From an uncultured Lachnospira sp. (GTDB taxonomy: Bacteria; Bacillota; Clostridia; Lachnospirales; Lachnospiraceae): DNA of 64,000 nucleotides. The stretch's first letter is position 1, and the number at the start of each line of letters is the position of its first letter. The translations under genes and the position numbers were made by a program. The notes beneath the pieces are model-generated. The model was not told where the DNA came from. It saw nothing but the letters and a program-made list of their open reading frames with translations, and did not search any database. Positions 50,411-59,208 of the stretch are shown here, in pieces. The stretch spans positions 64,792 through 128,791 of the forward strand of contig CAJUBU010000005.1 of NCBI GenBank assembly GCA_910585095.1, given 5' to 3'.

Positions 50411-50761
50411 TTAATTTTTTATCATGGTAATAAATCCATAATCTTCAAGATTTCTCATATATTGAACCAGTCTATTATAGAGCGGTTCAGCCTTATCACC
50501 ATATTGTTCTTTGACAAGAAGAGCTATATCATATATGGTTCGTTTTCCATCTATCAAAGGCCATATAAAACTGCCCATGTATTCTAAGTGAATTTGTGAA
50601 GTTTTTGGCTTTTTAAATAAAAGTTGTGCTATTTTATTAAACAATCCTTTATTTTCAACAAATAGAGTAACCGTTCCATCCGTGTCCGTCTCATATTTTA
50701 AATCGGTGTGTGATGGTATATAATCTAAATAATTTTTGGATTCCATAGTTCTTTTTGCCAT
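50411..50761 (-). CDS. PqqD-family small protein
   Basis: 116 residues with the winged-helix-like PqqD pattern: TVTLFVENKG near 30, FIWPLIDGKRTIYDIALLVKEQYGDKAE near 65-93 and RNLEDYGFI at the end. PqqD-type proteins bind leader peptides for radical-SAM peptide maturation. No radical-SAM gene or precursor peptide is visible nearby, so it may be an orphan or serve the adjacent OPT transporter, which it follows by 18 bases on the same strand. GAAAGG lies upstream. Confidence 0.7.
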   Translation of the reverse strand: MAKRTMESKNYLDYIPSHTDLKYETDTDGTVTLFVENKGLFNKIAQLLFKKPKTSQIHLEYMGSFIWPLIDGKRTIYDIALLVKEQYGDKAEPLYNRLVQYMRNLEDYGFITMIKN

Positions 50762-50779
50762 GTAATACCTTGCCTTTCT

Positions 50780-52687
50780 TTAATTTGCTTTATGTGATTG
50801 CGATTTGTTTTTCTGTCTTGCAAAAAAGATTACAAAGAAACAGATAATGGCAGTAACAATAAGTCCTCCAATAAATCCTGAGTTAAAGAATTCTGAAAAA
50901 TCAATATATTTGTCAATGCCAAAGACAGCAAAGAGGGCAAGTAAAATACCTAATAATCCCTCGCCAGCAATTAACCCTGAACAAAATAGGATGCCACCAT
51001 CGGCTTCATTATTCTTTTCTTTTTCATTCTTCTTTTTGTCAATAAACCAGCGAATAACGCCACCAATCATAATTGGTGTTGAAAGTTCAAGCGGAAGATA
51101 TAGTCCAATTGCAACGGGTAAAACAGGGATTCCTAGTATTTCAATAACAATGGCAATGAATACACCAATAAATACAAGCGCCCATGGAAGATTGCCGTCC
51201 ATAACACCCTCAATAATCATTTTCATCAATGTTGCCTGTGGAGCGGAGAGTTCTGTTGAACCAAATGTCCATGCTTGATTGAGAAGAAGCAGCACGCCAC
51301 CAATCGTAAATGCGGATACAACAGCGCCTATAATTTCACCAAGTTGTTGTTTTTTAGGAGTTGCACCTAAAATATAACCTGTTTTTAAGTCTTGTGATGT
51401 ATCGCCTGCCATAGCTGCAATAATACATATGATAGAACCAATTGCAATAGCTCCCTGCATACCATGTACGCCCGTATCACCGCTTGTTTTTAATATAATT
51501 GTAGAAAACAAGAGCGTGGCAATTGCCATACCAGAAACAGGATTGTTGCTGCTTCCTACTAAACCAACCATTCTTGAAGAAACGGTTGCAAAGAAGAATC
51601 CAAATATAGCAATTAAGAATGCTCCAAGTATAGAGACGGGAACGTCTGGGAAAATTGCAATCGCAACAATCGTTGCAAGAACAGCAATACCAACAATTTT
51701 CATATTCATATCAGCTTCTGTTCGCAATCCGGAATTAGATGAACTTCCTTTAATACCTTTTAGGGCATCGCGGAATGTGGTTATAATAAGCGGCAATGAT
51801 TTGATTAAGCTTATAATACCACCAGCAGCAACAGCGCCTGCACCAATATATCGTATATAGCTTGCCCATATAGCAGAAGCACCATCTTTTGCATAAAGTT
51901 CAGCAATCGTTATTGTTTCTGGATATAAAATGGTATCTCCGCCAAATGTGATAATGGCAGGAATTAATACAAACCAGCCAAGAATACCGCCGGCGAAAAG
52001 GTAAGAAGAAATTTTTACACCACAAATATAGCCCACACCGATAAGGGCAGGGTAAACTTCGGTTGAAAATTCCGTTTTTAATGCTTTAATTGGCGCTACA
52101 ATGGTGCCTGGCACCACCTTAAAGCCATCTACAATAAATTTTATCAAAGCAGCAATACCCATACCTGCAAATACAGATTTTGCACTGGCACCGCCTTCTT
52201 CACCAGCAAGTAAAACTTCGGCGCAAGCTGTTCCTTCTGGATATGGAAGCACACCATGTTCTTTTACAATAAGAGCGTTTCTTAATGGTATCATAAAAAG
52301 AACGCCCAAAAGTCCGCCAAATAATGCGATAAGGGAAATGGTGAGAAGATTTGGAGATTCCATGATGCCGTCTTTTGCCCATAAAAATAGTACAGGCAAT
52401 GTAAAAATAGCGCCTGCTGCAAGTGATTCACCAGCAGAACCAATCGTTTGTACCATATTGCTCTCCAATATGGAATTTTTCCTTAAAATAACTCTTAGGA
52501 CGCCCATTGAGATAACTGCTGCAGGAATAGAAGCAGAAACAGTCATACCAACTCTTAAGCCAAGATAAGCATTAGCCGCGCCAAAAATTATAGCCAGCAA
52601 AACACCCATAATTATGGAAGTAATCGTAAATTCAGGCGTAATTTTGGAAGCTGGAATATAGGGTTTAAAATCTTTTGTTTGATTCAT
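50780..52687 (-). CDS. OPT-family oligopeptide/metal-chelate transporter
   Basis: 635 residues with about 15-16 membrane spans. The start region ITSIIMGVLLAIIFGAANAYLGLRVGMTVSASIPAAVISMGVLR and internal AGDTSQDLKTGYILGATPKKQQLGEIIGA are hallmarks of the bacterial OPT superfamily. It probably imports peptides or metal complexes by proton symport. ATG 52687 follows AAAGGAGG; longer in-frame extensions upstream have no ribosome site. It probably shares a transcript with the PqqD-like gene. Confidence 0.9.
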   Translation of the reverse strand: MNQTKDFKPYIPASKITPEFTITSIIMGVLLAIIFGAANAYLGLRVGMTVSASIPAAVISMGVLRVILRKNSILESNMVQTIGSAGESLAAGAIFTLPVLFLWAKDGIMESPNLLTISLIALFGGLLGVLFMIPLRNALIVKEHGVLPYPEGTACAEVLLAGEEGGASAKSVFAGMGIAALIKFIVDGFKVVPGTIVAPIKALKTEFSTEVYPALIGVGYICGVKISSYLFAGGILGWFVLIPAIITFGGDTILYPETITIAELYAKDGASAIWASYIRYIGAGAVAAGGIISLIKSLPLIITTFRDALKGIKGSSSNSGLRTEADMNMKIVGIAVLATIVAIAIFPDVPVSILGAFLIAIFGFFFATVSSRMVGLVGSSNNPVSGMAIATLLFSTIILKTSGDTGVHGMQGAIAIGSIICIIAAMAGDTSQDLKTGYILGATPKKQQLGEIIGAVVSAFTIGGVLLLLNQAWTFGSTELSAPQATLMKMIIEGVMDGNLPWALVFIGVFIAIVIEILGIPVLPVAIGLYLPLELSTPIMIGGVIRWFIDKKKNEKEKNNEADGGILFCSGLIAGEGLLGILLALFAVFGIDKYIDFSEFFNSGFIGGLIVTAIICFFVIFFARQKNKSQSHKAN

Positions 52688-53054
52688 AAATCCTCCTTTA
52701 GTTAATTTTGTCAACATTTTAACATATTTATTAAGGAAAAGAAAGCACAAATATATGGCAGCTTGTATATAAAATTATTGAAATATTTAGTAAAAATTAA
52801 CAAATAATGTATTTCGGTTTATAAAAGTTTATAAAAATTTAAATTTATTAAGTAGTGAAGCTGATTGTGTATATTCTTTGACTCTTATCATAGACATTTC
52901 CTGTTTAAAAAGAGGAGTTTTGTCTTAACTATTTTGAAAGTAGAGCATCAATACCTGTTCGCTTGTAAAGAAGAAAAACTTTTTGTATAATAAAAAAATC
53001 AATATTTGAGGTATTAGCTGCTCCTAAAAACTAGTTGCAGCATGGAGGCTAAAT
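52688..53054. other. AT-rich gap with a decayed repeat and a small hairpin
   Basis: No gene is seen. AAGTAGTGAAGCTGATTGTG (52851-52870) looks like a decayed copy of the dispersed palindromic repeat. AGCTGC and GCAGC (53018-53042) can pair just before the ATGGAGG site of the next gene. Confidence 0.35.
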
Positions 53055-53300
53055 ATGTTTTTATTTAAGAAAAAGGAAAAAACACAATTAGATATTCAGT
53101 TAGAACTTGTGCAGAAAAATTTGGAAAACAATTATAAAGATGAGGCGAAAAAAGCACTTAATGTTTCGATTCAGTTATTGGATGAAATGAGTAAAAGCGG
53201 TGAAATTACAGGGAAAAAGCTTGAGGAAAAAAGAAAGCAGATAGACCAGTATGTAAAAAAGATGGAAGGGTATGGACATAACATTCCTGTCGGTTGGTAA
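53055..53300 (+). CDS. Small helical protein of unknown function
   Basis: 81 residues, strongly charged and almost entirely helical: FKKKEKTQLDIQLELVQKNLENNYKDEAKKALNVSIQLLDEM, then EEKRKQIDQYVKKMEGYGHNIPVGW. ATGGAGG sits 8 bases before the ATG. It precedes the sporulation genes yqfC and yqfD and may belong to their transcript. No family is recognised. Confidence 0.6.
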   Translation: MFLFKKKEKTQLDIQLELVQKNLENNYKDEAKKALNVSIQLLDEMSKSGEITGKKLEEKRKQIDQYVKKMEGYGHNIPVGW

Positions 53301-53303
53301 AGT

Positions 53304-53355
53304 CAATCAGATATTTGCAATCTGCTTTGTTACTTCTTTGTTAAGGTTAAAATAA
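53304..53355 (+). repeat. Compact copy of the dispersed palindromic repeat
   Basis: AGATATTTGCAATCTGCTTTG, then TTACTTCTTTGTTAAGGTTAAAATAA aligns along its full length with the minus-strand copy at 37971-38019, including the GGTTAAAAT end. Confidence 0.6.
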
Positions 53356-53441
53356 AAAGTTCTATTCTGCATGCCATTTCAATATAGTAATATTAATAGC
53401 TATGCGCAAATGCAGCAGTCTTGCAAGAATGGAGGAGTATT

Positions 53442-53720
53442 ACGAGGAAAAGAGTTAGAAATGAAGAAGATTCAGTATCCCATAAAACAATGTTTAGCAA
53501 TGCAAGAGATGCCGTTTTAGGACTTCCTATTATCACGGTTTTAGGAAACCGTGAAATGTATATAGAAAATTATCGGTCTATTATATATTATGACTGTGAA
53601 TGTATTAAGTTAAAGACAAGATTAGGAATGATTTGTATACAAGGAGTGGATTTACAGATAGCTTATTATGATGACGAAGAAATTATGATAAAAGGAAAGA
53701 TTATTCATTTGGAAGTTTAA
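53442..53720 (+). CDS. yqfC: YqfC/YabP-family sporulation protein, apparent ACG start
   Basis: About 92 residues. The YabP/YqfC fold pattern is LGLPIITVLGNREMYIENYRSIIYYDCECIKLKTR...IQGVDLQIAYYDDEEIMIKGKIIHLEV. In Bacillus yqfC is a sigma-E-controlled sporulation gene paired with yqfD, as here. No ATG, GTG or TTG stands at a sensible distance from GGAGG (53431-53435). ACG at 53442, followed by AGG AAA AGA, has ideal 6-nt spacing and gives the usual M-R-K-R start, so a non-standard ACG (mutated ATG) start is proposed. An in-frame TTG at 53421 has no ribosome site. Confidence 0.75.
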   Translation, partial: TRKRVRNEEDSVSHKTMFSNARDAVLGLPIITVLGNREMYIENYRSIIYYDCECIKLKTRLGMICIQGVDLQIAYYDDEEIMIKGKIIHLEV

Positions 53721-53755
53721 GAAAAGAAAAATCCAAGACAGAAATGAGGTTTGTT

Positions 53756-55009
53756 ATGTGGAATCAACGCAGACTTATGGATAATTATGTCGTAGTGAAA
53801 GTCATAACCGATACGAAAGAGCGTTTTTTAAATCTGTGCAGACACAGAGAGATTACACCTTGGAATATTACATCACAGGAAGATGGTTTTATCGCTAATT
53901 TTAGTAAAACAGATTTTATGCAGTTAAGAGATATTGTGCGAAAAACGAACAGTAAAGTACGTGTTATCAAGAAAAAAGGGATAGGATTTATACTTTTTAA
54001 ATATCGAAAGCACTATTCATTTTTTGCAGGAATATTAATTTCTATCGGAATTTTATATACATTAGGTCTATTTGTCTGGAATATTTCGTTTGAAGGAAAT
54101 ATATCTTATACATCAAGTTTTCTTTTAAAGTATCTCAATGATAAAGGAATTATTGTAGGAACACGTATAGATAATATTAACTGTGAAGAAATTGAACATA
54201 TGATAAGGAGTGATTATGCTGATATTACGTGGGTTGCAGCAAAAATTACAGGAACAAGTTTAGTTATCAGTATCAAAGAAAATGATGGTGCAATTCAAGC
54301 GGTTGACAATTATAGTGAGGCAGTCAATAATAATATCTCTGAAGCAAGAGATATTATTGCAACGGAAAATGGAATTATTCACAGTATTATTACTCGAAAT
54401 GGTACGCCTAAAGTTGCTGTGGGTGATGAAGTTTCGTCTGGACAGGTGCTGGTTTCAGGAATGGTTGAAGTCTATGATGATTTTGGCAGTGTTGCAAGTA
54501 CATATAATGTTAAGGCAGACGCGGATATATATATTGATACAACGGTTAATTATTATGATGAACTTGTCTTAAAACATGATATAAAAAATTATACAGGCAG
54601 AAAACAACAGGATTATTATATAGATTTTCCCGATTATGAGATTTTTATGGGGCTGCATTTTGGTAAATATGAAGAATATGATACCATTATGGAAGTCTAT
54701 CCTGTTGTGATAGGAGGCTCTTTTTTTCTTCCAATACGTGTTGGCAAAAAGACGACAAGAGAGTATAAAACAGAAACAACTGTATATACACAAGAAGAAG
54801 CAACACAAATTCTTGAAGAAAAATTCAATACTTATATCAATGAATTAAAACAAAATGATGTACAAATTATTGACAATAATGTTCAAATAACGCCAAATGA
54901 AGAATTATATAAATGTGAAGGTTCTGTTCATGTCACAATGCCTGCATATCAGTATAGTGAAGTAACTATGCCTGAAAATACGCAAAATAGCAATAAGGCT
55001 GAAAATTAA
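53756..55009 (+). CDS. yqfD: Sporulation protein YqfD
   Basis: 417 residues. One membrane span lies near 80-105 (FFAGILISIGILYTLGLFVWNISFEGN). The large extracytoplasmic part carries the YqfD/POTRA-like pattern (LLKYLNDKGIIVGTRIDNINCEEIEHMI, ITWVAAKITGTSLVISIKE) and a barrel-sandwich segment (KVAVGDEVSSGQVLVSGMVE). YqfD is needed for spore development in Bacillus, paired with YqfC. ATG 53756 follows AGAAATGAGG (53740-53749). Normally phoH comes next; here two minus-strand genes intervene. Confidence 0.9.
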   Translation: MWNQRRLMDNYVVVKVITDTKERFLNLCRHREITPWNITSQEDGFIANFSKTDFMQLRDIVRKTNSKVRVIKKKGIGFILFKYRKHYSFFAGILISIGILYTLGLFVWNISFEGNISYTSSFLLKYLNDKGIIVGTRIDNINCEEIEHMIRSDYADITWVAAKITGTSLVISIKENDGAIQAVDNYSEAVNNNISEARDIIATENGIIHSIITRNGTPKVAVGDEVSSGQVLVSGMVEVYDDFGSVASTYNVKADADIYIDTTVNYYDELVLKHDIKNYTGRKQQDYYIDFPDYEIFMGLHFGKYEEYDTIMEVYPVVIGGSFFLPIRVGKKTTREYKTETTVYTQEEATQILEEKFNTYINELKQNDVQIIDNNVQITPNEELYKCEGSVHVTMPAYQYSEVTMPENTQNSNKAEN

Positions 55010-55200
55010 AATGTTTAATGATAAGATTGATGTATGTACATTAAATACTATAAATTATATAAGAATACATGGCATTTTGTATAAAAATTTATTTGTTTAA
55101 ATATAAAAAATATAAAAATACAAAAGATTATTGTTAAAGTCTTAAATTTCAATATATATATAACAAAAATAATGTTATCTTTTAGTATATCAAGTGAATA

Positions 55201-55827
55201 TTAATCATTTATCAATTTGGCGCAATTATTTAAAATGGAGCTTTCCGCAATGGATTTTTCATCATCATTTGCCTCATTGCACGCTGCAAGCGGTTTATTT
55301 TGGTAAAATTCATCTTCGACAGGACGCCATGCCTCACCAAAATTGACGTCTTTAAATAATGCAGCAAGACCAGTAATCTGCTTTAATCTTAAAATTTCAT
55401 CTTTATCCATACCAAGATGTTTAGAAATCCATGCATCAGAACGACCTAATTCATGCAGTTCTTTAATGATATTGCTCATAAGGTCAACATTGTGAGAACC
55501 ACGTGCGCGATTGTGGCGAATGGTGCTAGCCATTCGGTTATCGAGCGTTTTGTCAATGACAGAAACAGGCAGCATTCCATTTTCACGTTCTCGAATATCC
55601 GGGTAATCCAACATAACGCGGTAACGGTGGAATCCATCAACAATAACATAAAGGTCTTTTGCCTTGACATAGTAGCACACAATAGGCATTGTATAGCCAT
55701 CTTCTTTAATGCTGTCATAGAGCAGTTTCATTTCTGGAGGTGCGACAGCATTTGGATTATAGGTATTTGGAATAATTTTTTCAATTGGAACTGCAATCAC
55801 ATTATATACAGGACTGTTAAAAGTCAT
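55201..55827 (-). CDS. ParB/sulfiredoxin-fold protein (IbrB-like)
   Basis: 208 residues. The ParB-N/Srx fold motifs are VPIEKIIPNTYNPNAVAPPEMKLLYDSIKEDGYTMPIVCYY, IVDGFHRYRVM and TIRHNRARGSHNVDLMSNII; the C-terminal half is helical with an HTH-like AWISKHLGMDKDEILRLKQITGL. It pairs with the upstream PAPS-reductase-like gene, as IbrB does with IbrA, a regulatory pair described in E. coli. ATG 55827 follows AGGTGATT, inside the end of the partner gene, so translation is coupled. Confidence 0.8.
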   Translation of the reverse strand: MTFNSPVYNVIAVPIEKIIPNTYNPNAVAPPEMKLLYDSIKEDGYTMPIVCYYVKAKDLYVIVDGFHRYRVMLDYPDIRERENGMLPVSVIDKTLDNRMASTIRHNRARGSHNVDLMSNIIKELHELGRSDAWISKHLGMDKDEILRLKQITGLAALFKDVNFGEAWRPVEDEFYQNKPLAACNEANDDEKSIAESSILNNCAKLIND

Positions 55828-55828
55828 T

Positions 55829-57151
55829 TTAATCACCTACCTTTGTGTATTTATGCTTGAGTATATCAACTCGTTTCTGTTGTTTCCTGCTGAGACTAAA
55901 ACCCATAAAACGACAAGTATGGTCGTTTTTTAAAATGCAGTAGCACATTCGTTTCCAGCTAGGAAGATCTCTTGAAGATTTAATGTCGTCTGTATGGTCA
56001 GGAATTTTATCAAGAAAGATAATGCGTGAGTTTTTCATCACGGTATAATTAGAAATACCATTTCGACGAATATTATAGCCATGTTCAATTAAATCTTGAA
56101 TGACATTTTCCTCAAGACCGCCTCCTGTGGTGTGCCAAAACTGAATGGATGTCTTGAATTTTTTGATATAGTTATTTCTAAGGCGTGTAGGGAGCGTACT
56201 TAATAGAAATTTGGTGTAGGATTCCCATGTGTGTCCTTCTGGAAGCTTTAAATTACGATATCCCATTGCTTTTGTTTTTCCATAAATAGAGGTAAAGTTA
56301 GCGCCTTTTACTCTACCAACAAGTTTCGTCCAAATTTCAGGGTCAATAACGCGGTATAAATTTAAACTGTCTTTTGCATAATCATTAAAAGGGGAAGCAA
56401 CCCGCATCTGGTCTGGCTTTAACCCTGCCATGTAATAGAGGTCATAAAGCTTATTGTAATCATAGTTAAATAGATAATTGGCATGCCATACATCACTATT
56501 TGTCCAGTCATAGATTGGAGAGGCGACCCACATATCTTTAAATTGTTTGCTAATCCAACATTCGTCTTTATAACCATATTTTTTATTTAAAATGGCGCTA
56601 TAGCGCTGTAGAGATTCTTCAGCTCGAACCCCTAATAAACAGACAGTCTTTTTGTTGCCATGAGAAATCCGATACCAGCGACCAAACTGTTTTGCTAAAT
56701 CTTCCTGATACATACGATAGTGATATGTTGTTATTGGATTGTGTTCTAGGTTAATAACATATGGATACTTAGGCATAGAGCGAACCCACAAATTTTCTTT
56801 TGTATCATCCCATGGATACCAGTACATTTGATAACTGCTTAAAGCTGTTCTAGTTGCCATTGGAAGACATACCCAGTAGGGTTCTACTTCATGTTGGATT
56901 CGTTTAAAGGTACGGTCAACATATTCCGTTGTCACCGTATATTGCGCTTCAAAATCTTGATGAAAAACGCCGATTTTTTTATTTGGATAATATTTTTTCT
57001 GAAAATCTTGTGTTAAATTTAAGAGAAGACCACTGTCTTTGCCTCCTGAAAAAGAAACAAAAATATTATCAAATTCTTCAAATATAAATTTTAGACGTTT
57101 TTGCAGAGCTTCATAAACATTTTGCTTTGTGTATTGTTTTCTCATGTACAT
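55829..57151 (-). CDS. PAPS reductase-like protein with DUF3440 domain (IbrA-like)
   Basis: 440 residues. The PP-loop SGGKDSGLLLNL is near residues 35-46, followed by HQDFEAQYTVTTEYVDR and the family's LLGVRAEESLQRYSAI and ASPIYDWTNSDVWHAN. The C-terminal DUF3440 region has GHTWESYTKFLLSTLP and DLPSWKRMCYCILKNDHTCRFMGF. It probably activates a substrate with ATP by adenylation, as N-type ATP pyrophosphatases do; the true reaction is unknown. ATG 57151 follows GGGAG. The two genes lie inverted inside the yqfD-phoH block. Confidence 0.85.
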   Translation of the reverse strand: MYMRKQYTKQNVYEALQKRLKFIFEEFDNIFVSFSGGKDSGLLLNLTQDFQKKYYPNKKIGVFHQDFEAQYTVTTEYVDRTFKRIQHEVEPYWVCLPMATRTALSSYQMYWYPWDDTKENLWVRSMPKYPYVINLEHNPITTYHYRMYQEDLAKQFGRWYRISHGNKKTVCLLGVRAEESLQRYSAILNKKYGYKDECWISKQFKDMWVASPIYDWTNSDVWHANYLFNYDYNKLYDLYYMAGLKPDQMRVASPFNDYAKDSLNLYRVIDPEIWTKLVGRVKGANFTSIYGKTKAMGYRNLKLPEGHTWESYTKFLLSTLPTRLRNNYIKKFKTSIQFWHTTGGGLEENVIQDLIEHGYNIRRNGISNYTVMKNSRIIFLDKIPDHTDDIKSSRDLPSWKRMCYCILKNDHTCRFMGFSLSRKQQKRVDILKHKYTKVGD

Positions 57152-57428
57152 TTTTGATTCTCCCAATTTTATGCTGAATTTTGTTATTTGGGTATTGGAT
57201 ATACTCGAACAGTTCTTTATATTGTTTGGAACTCTTTTGTAAGCAGATAATGATAAAACAGATGAAAAAAATGGTAAATTTTGTCAAATTTTGACCTTAT
57301 TATATCTGAATTTATTTTAAAAATCAATACATGAGCGTTCTTAAATGGAAAAATGTCCGTTTTATAATTGTATATTGGATAGAAAAATAAGGAAAAATGG
57401 GGTCATATGGAGAAATTCTTATGAAATC

Positions 57429-57457
57429 TTGAAAAAAAAACATTCATTTGATATAAT
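57429..57457 (+). promoter_or_regulatory. Sigma-A promoter of phoH
   Basis: TTGAAA (57429-57434), 17-nt spacer, TATAAT (57452-57457). It lies 47 bases before the TTG start, within a gap of about 350 bases (57152-57503) that holds nothing else recognisable. Confidence 0.7.
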
Positions 57458-57503
57458 AATATGAATTATGTTTACGTATCTTAAGAAAGAGAGGGAAACT
57501 TTT

Positions 57504-58523
57504 TTGCAAATAGAGTATATAGAGATGGACACAATTGGTCAGCAGCAGGCTGTTTTTGGCTATCAAGACCATTTTGTGCGAATGATGGAAAAAGCTTTTT
57601 CTGTATTAATTGGATTACATGAATCAAAAGTTGAGATAAAAGGGGAGGATTCTTTAGGCGTTTTAAATGCGGTTTCCGTTATAAAATCACTACAGCAGAT
57701 TTACAATCAAGGAGAAGCTGATACAATTAACGAGAGTATGATTTATCGATTAATTGATGATGTTACAGACGGCAATCTTGAAGATACTGTAAAAGCAATG
57801 GAAAGTACCATTACACTTACAAATCGTGGTGTTCCAATCAAGTGCAAAACACTTGGTCAGAAAAACTATGTCAAAGCCATGAAAGAAAGTACTATTACGA
57901 TTTGTATTGGACCAGCGGGAACAGGTAAAACGTACTTGGCAGTGGCACAGGCAGCAGAAGAATTAAAAAGAGGAGAAATTGACCGAATTATTATGAGCAG
58001 ACCCGCTATTGAAGCTGGTGAAGAACGTCTTGGATTTCTTCCGGGCGATTTATCTCAAAAAGTAGACCCTTACTTACGACCATTAAACGATGCATTATAT
58101 GATATATTTGGTGCAGAGAAAGCAGAGAGGCTTCGAGAGCGAGGGACGATAGAGATTGCGCCGTTGGCATATATGCGTGGTCGAACATTAAACAGGGCAA
58201 AAGTACTGATAGATGAAAGTCAAAATGCTTCTATATTTACCATTAAGATGGCATTAACACGATTAGGTGAAGGCTCAAAGATGGTATTGACAGGTGATGT
58301 GACACAGATAGACCTTCCACATAAGACCGATTCTGGCTTAGAAAAGTGTGCTTCCATTGTAGGTCACATTGATGGAATATCAATTATTCGTCTTAATAAT
58401 CGTGATGTTGTCCGTAATAAGATTGTAAAAGAGATTGTGAAAGCATTTGAAAAAGCAGAAGCAGAAAAGAAGGGAAATCCTTACCAGAGAAGAAAGAAAA
58501 ACAAGTATACTTCAGTAGAATAA
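57504..58523 (+). CDS. phoH: PhoH-family ATPase
   Basis: 339 residues. Walker A is GPAGTGKTYLA and Walker B VLIDESQNA, with RPAIEAGEERLGFLPGDLSQKVDPYLRPLNDAL between them and the conserved LTGDVTQIDLP. PhoH proteins are RNA-associated NTPases; PhoH and YbeY are typically neighbours, as here, and both act in ribosome and RNA maturation. TTG 57504 (LQIEYIEMD) is chosen because GAGAGGGAAA lies upstream; an ATG at 57468 has no good ribosome site. pgpH, usually between phoH and ybeY, is absent. Confidence 0.9.
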   Translation: MQIEYIEMDTIGQQQAVFGYQDHFVRMMEKAFSVLIGLHESKVEIKGEDSLGVLNAVSVIKSLQQIYNQGEADTINESMIYRLIDDVTDGNLEDTVKAMESTITLTNRGVPIKCKTLGQKNYVKAMKESTITICIGPAGTGKTYLAVAQAAEELKRGEIDRIIMSRPAIEAGEERLGFLPGDLSQKVDPYLRPLNDALYDIFGAEKAERLRERGTIEIAPLAYMRGRTLNRAKVLIDESQNASIFTIKMALTRLGEGSKMVLTGDVTQIDLPHKTDSGLEKCASIVGHIDGISIIRLNNRDVVRNKIVKEIVKAFEKAEAEKKGNPYQRRKKNKYTSVE

Positions 58524-58611
58524 TAGTACAGAGAGTGTGGTTGTTAGCTGAATTCTTTTTTAACTTTGCTGGCAAACTAACATGATAAAAAAAGAAAGGC
58601 AGGGAAGAAAC

Positions 58612-59121
58612 GTGACAATTCATATTGAGTATGAGACTAAGATAAAGCTTGAATTGGATTATCAAACCATTATTCACAGAGTAGTAAATGGCTCTTGCGA
58701 TTTTATTCAATGTCCATATGAGACGGAAGTCAATGTTATATTGACTGATGATGCTGCCATACAAGAAATTAATAGAGAACAGAGAGGAATTAATGCACCG
58801 ACTGATGTGTTGTCTTTTCCTATGATTGAATATGAAACTTCAGGCGATTTTGCATTTTTGGAGAATGAAGAAAATTACTGTACACAAGATTATTTTAGCC
58901 CAGACACAGGAGAGTTGATGTTAGGGGATATTGTGATATCTGTTGAAAAGGTGGTAAAACAAGCAAGTGAATATGGACATTCTCAGGTAAGGGAGCTTGC
59001 ATTTCTTGTGGCACACAGTATGCTACATCTTTTTGGCTATGACCATATGGAACCGTCCGAAGCTGTCGTTATGGAAGAAAAACAGCAAGAGGTTTTAAAT
59101 CAGCTTGGAATTACCCGATAA
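58612..59121 (+). CDS. ybeY: Endoribonuclease YbeY
   Basis: 169 residues. The zinc motif HSMLHLFGYDHM (HxxxHxxGxxH) lies near the C-terminus, preceded by NREQRGINAPTDVLSFPM and LGDIVISVEKV. YbeY processes 16S rRNA 3' ends and acts in ribosome quality control. GTG 58612 follows AGGGAAG; an ATG at 58582 has no ribosome site upstream. It is directly downstream of phoH, the conserved order. Confidence 0.95.
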   Translation: MTIHIEYETKIKLELDYQTIIHRVVNGSCDFIQCPYETEVNVILTDDAAIQEINREQRGINAPTDVLSFPMIEYETSGDFAFLENEENYCTQDYFSPDTGELMLGDIVISVEKVVKQASEYGHSQVRELAFLVAHSMLHLFGYDHMEPSEAVVMEEKQQEVLNQLGITR

Positions 59122-59208
59122 AAAAAGAAACTGTCGCATAAAATACAAAATTGCAACAGATTGAATGTTTCAATAAAATAATAAATGATTTTATAATGGG
59201 TGATTTGA

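Noticed and set aside
50805..52568. Three plus-strand open frames of 140-160 codons opposite the OPT transporter.
   Set aside because: They mirror the hydrophobic membrane-protein codons, lack ribosome sites and resemble no protein family, whereas the minus-strand frame is a complete OPT protein.
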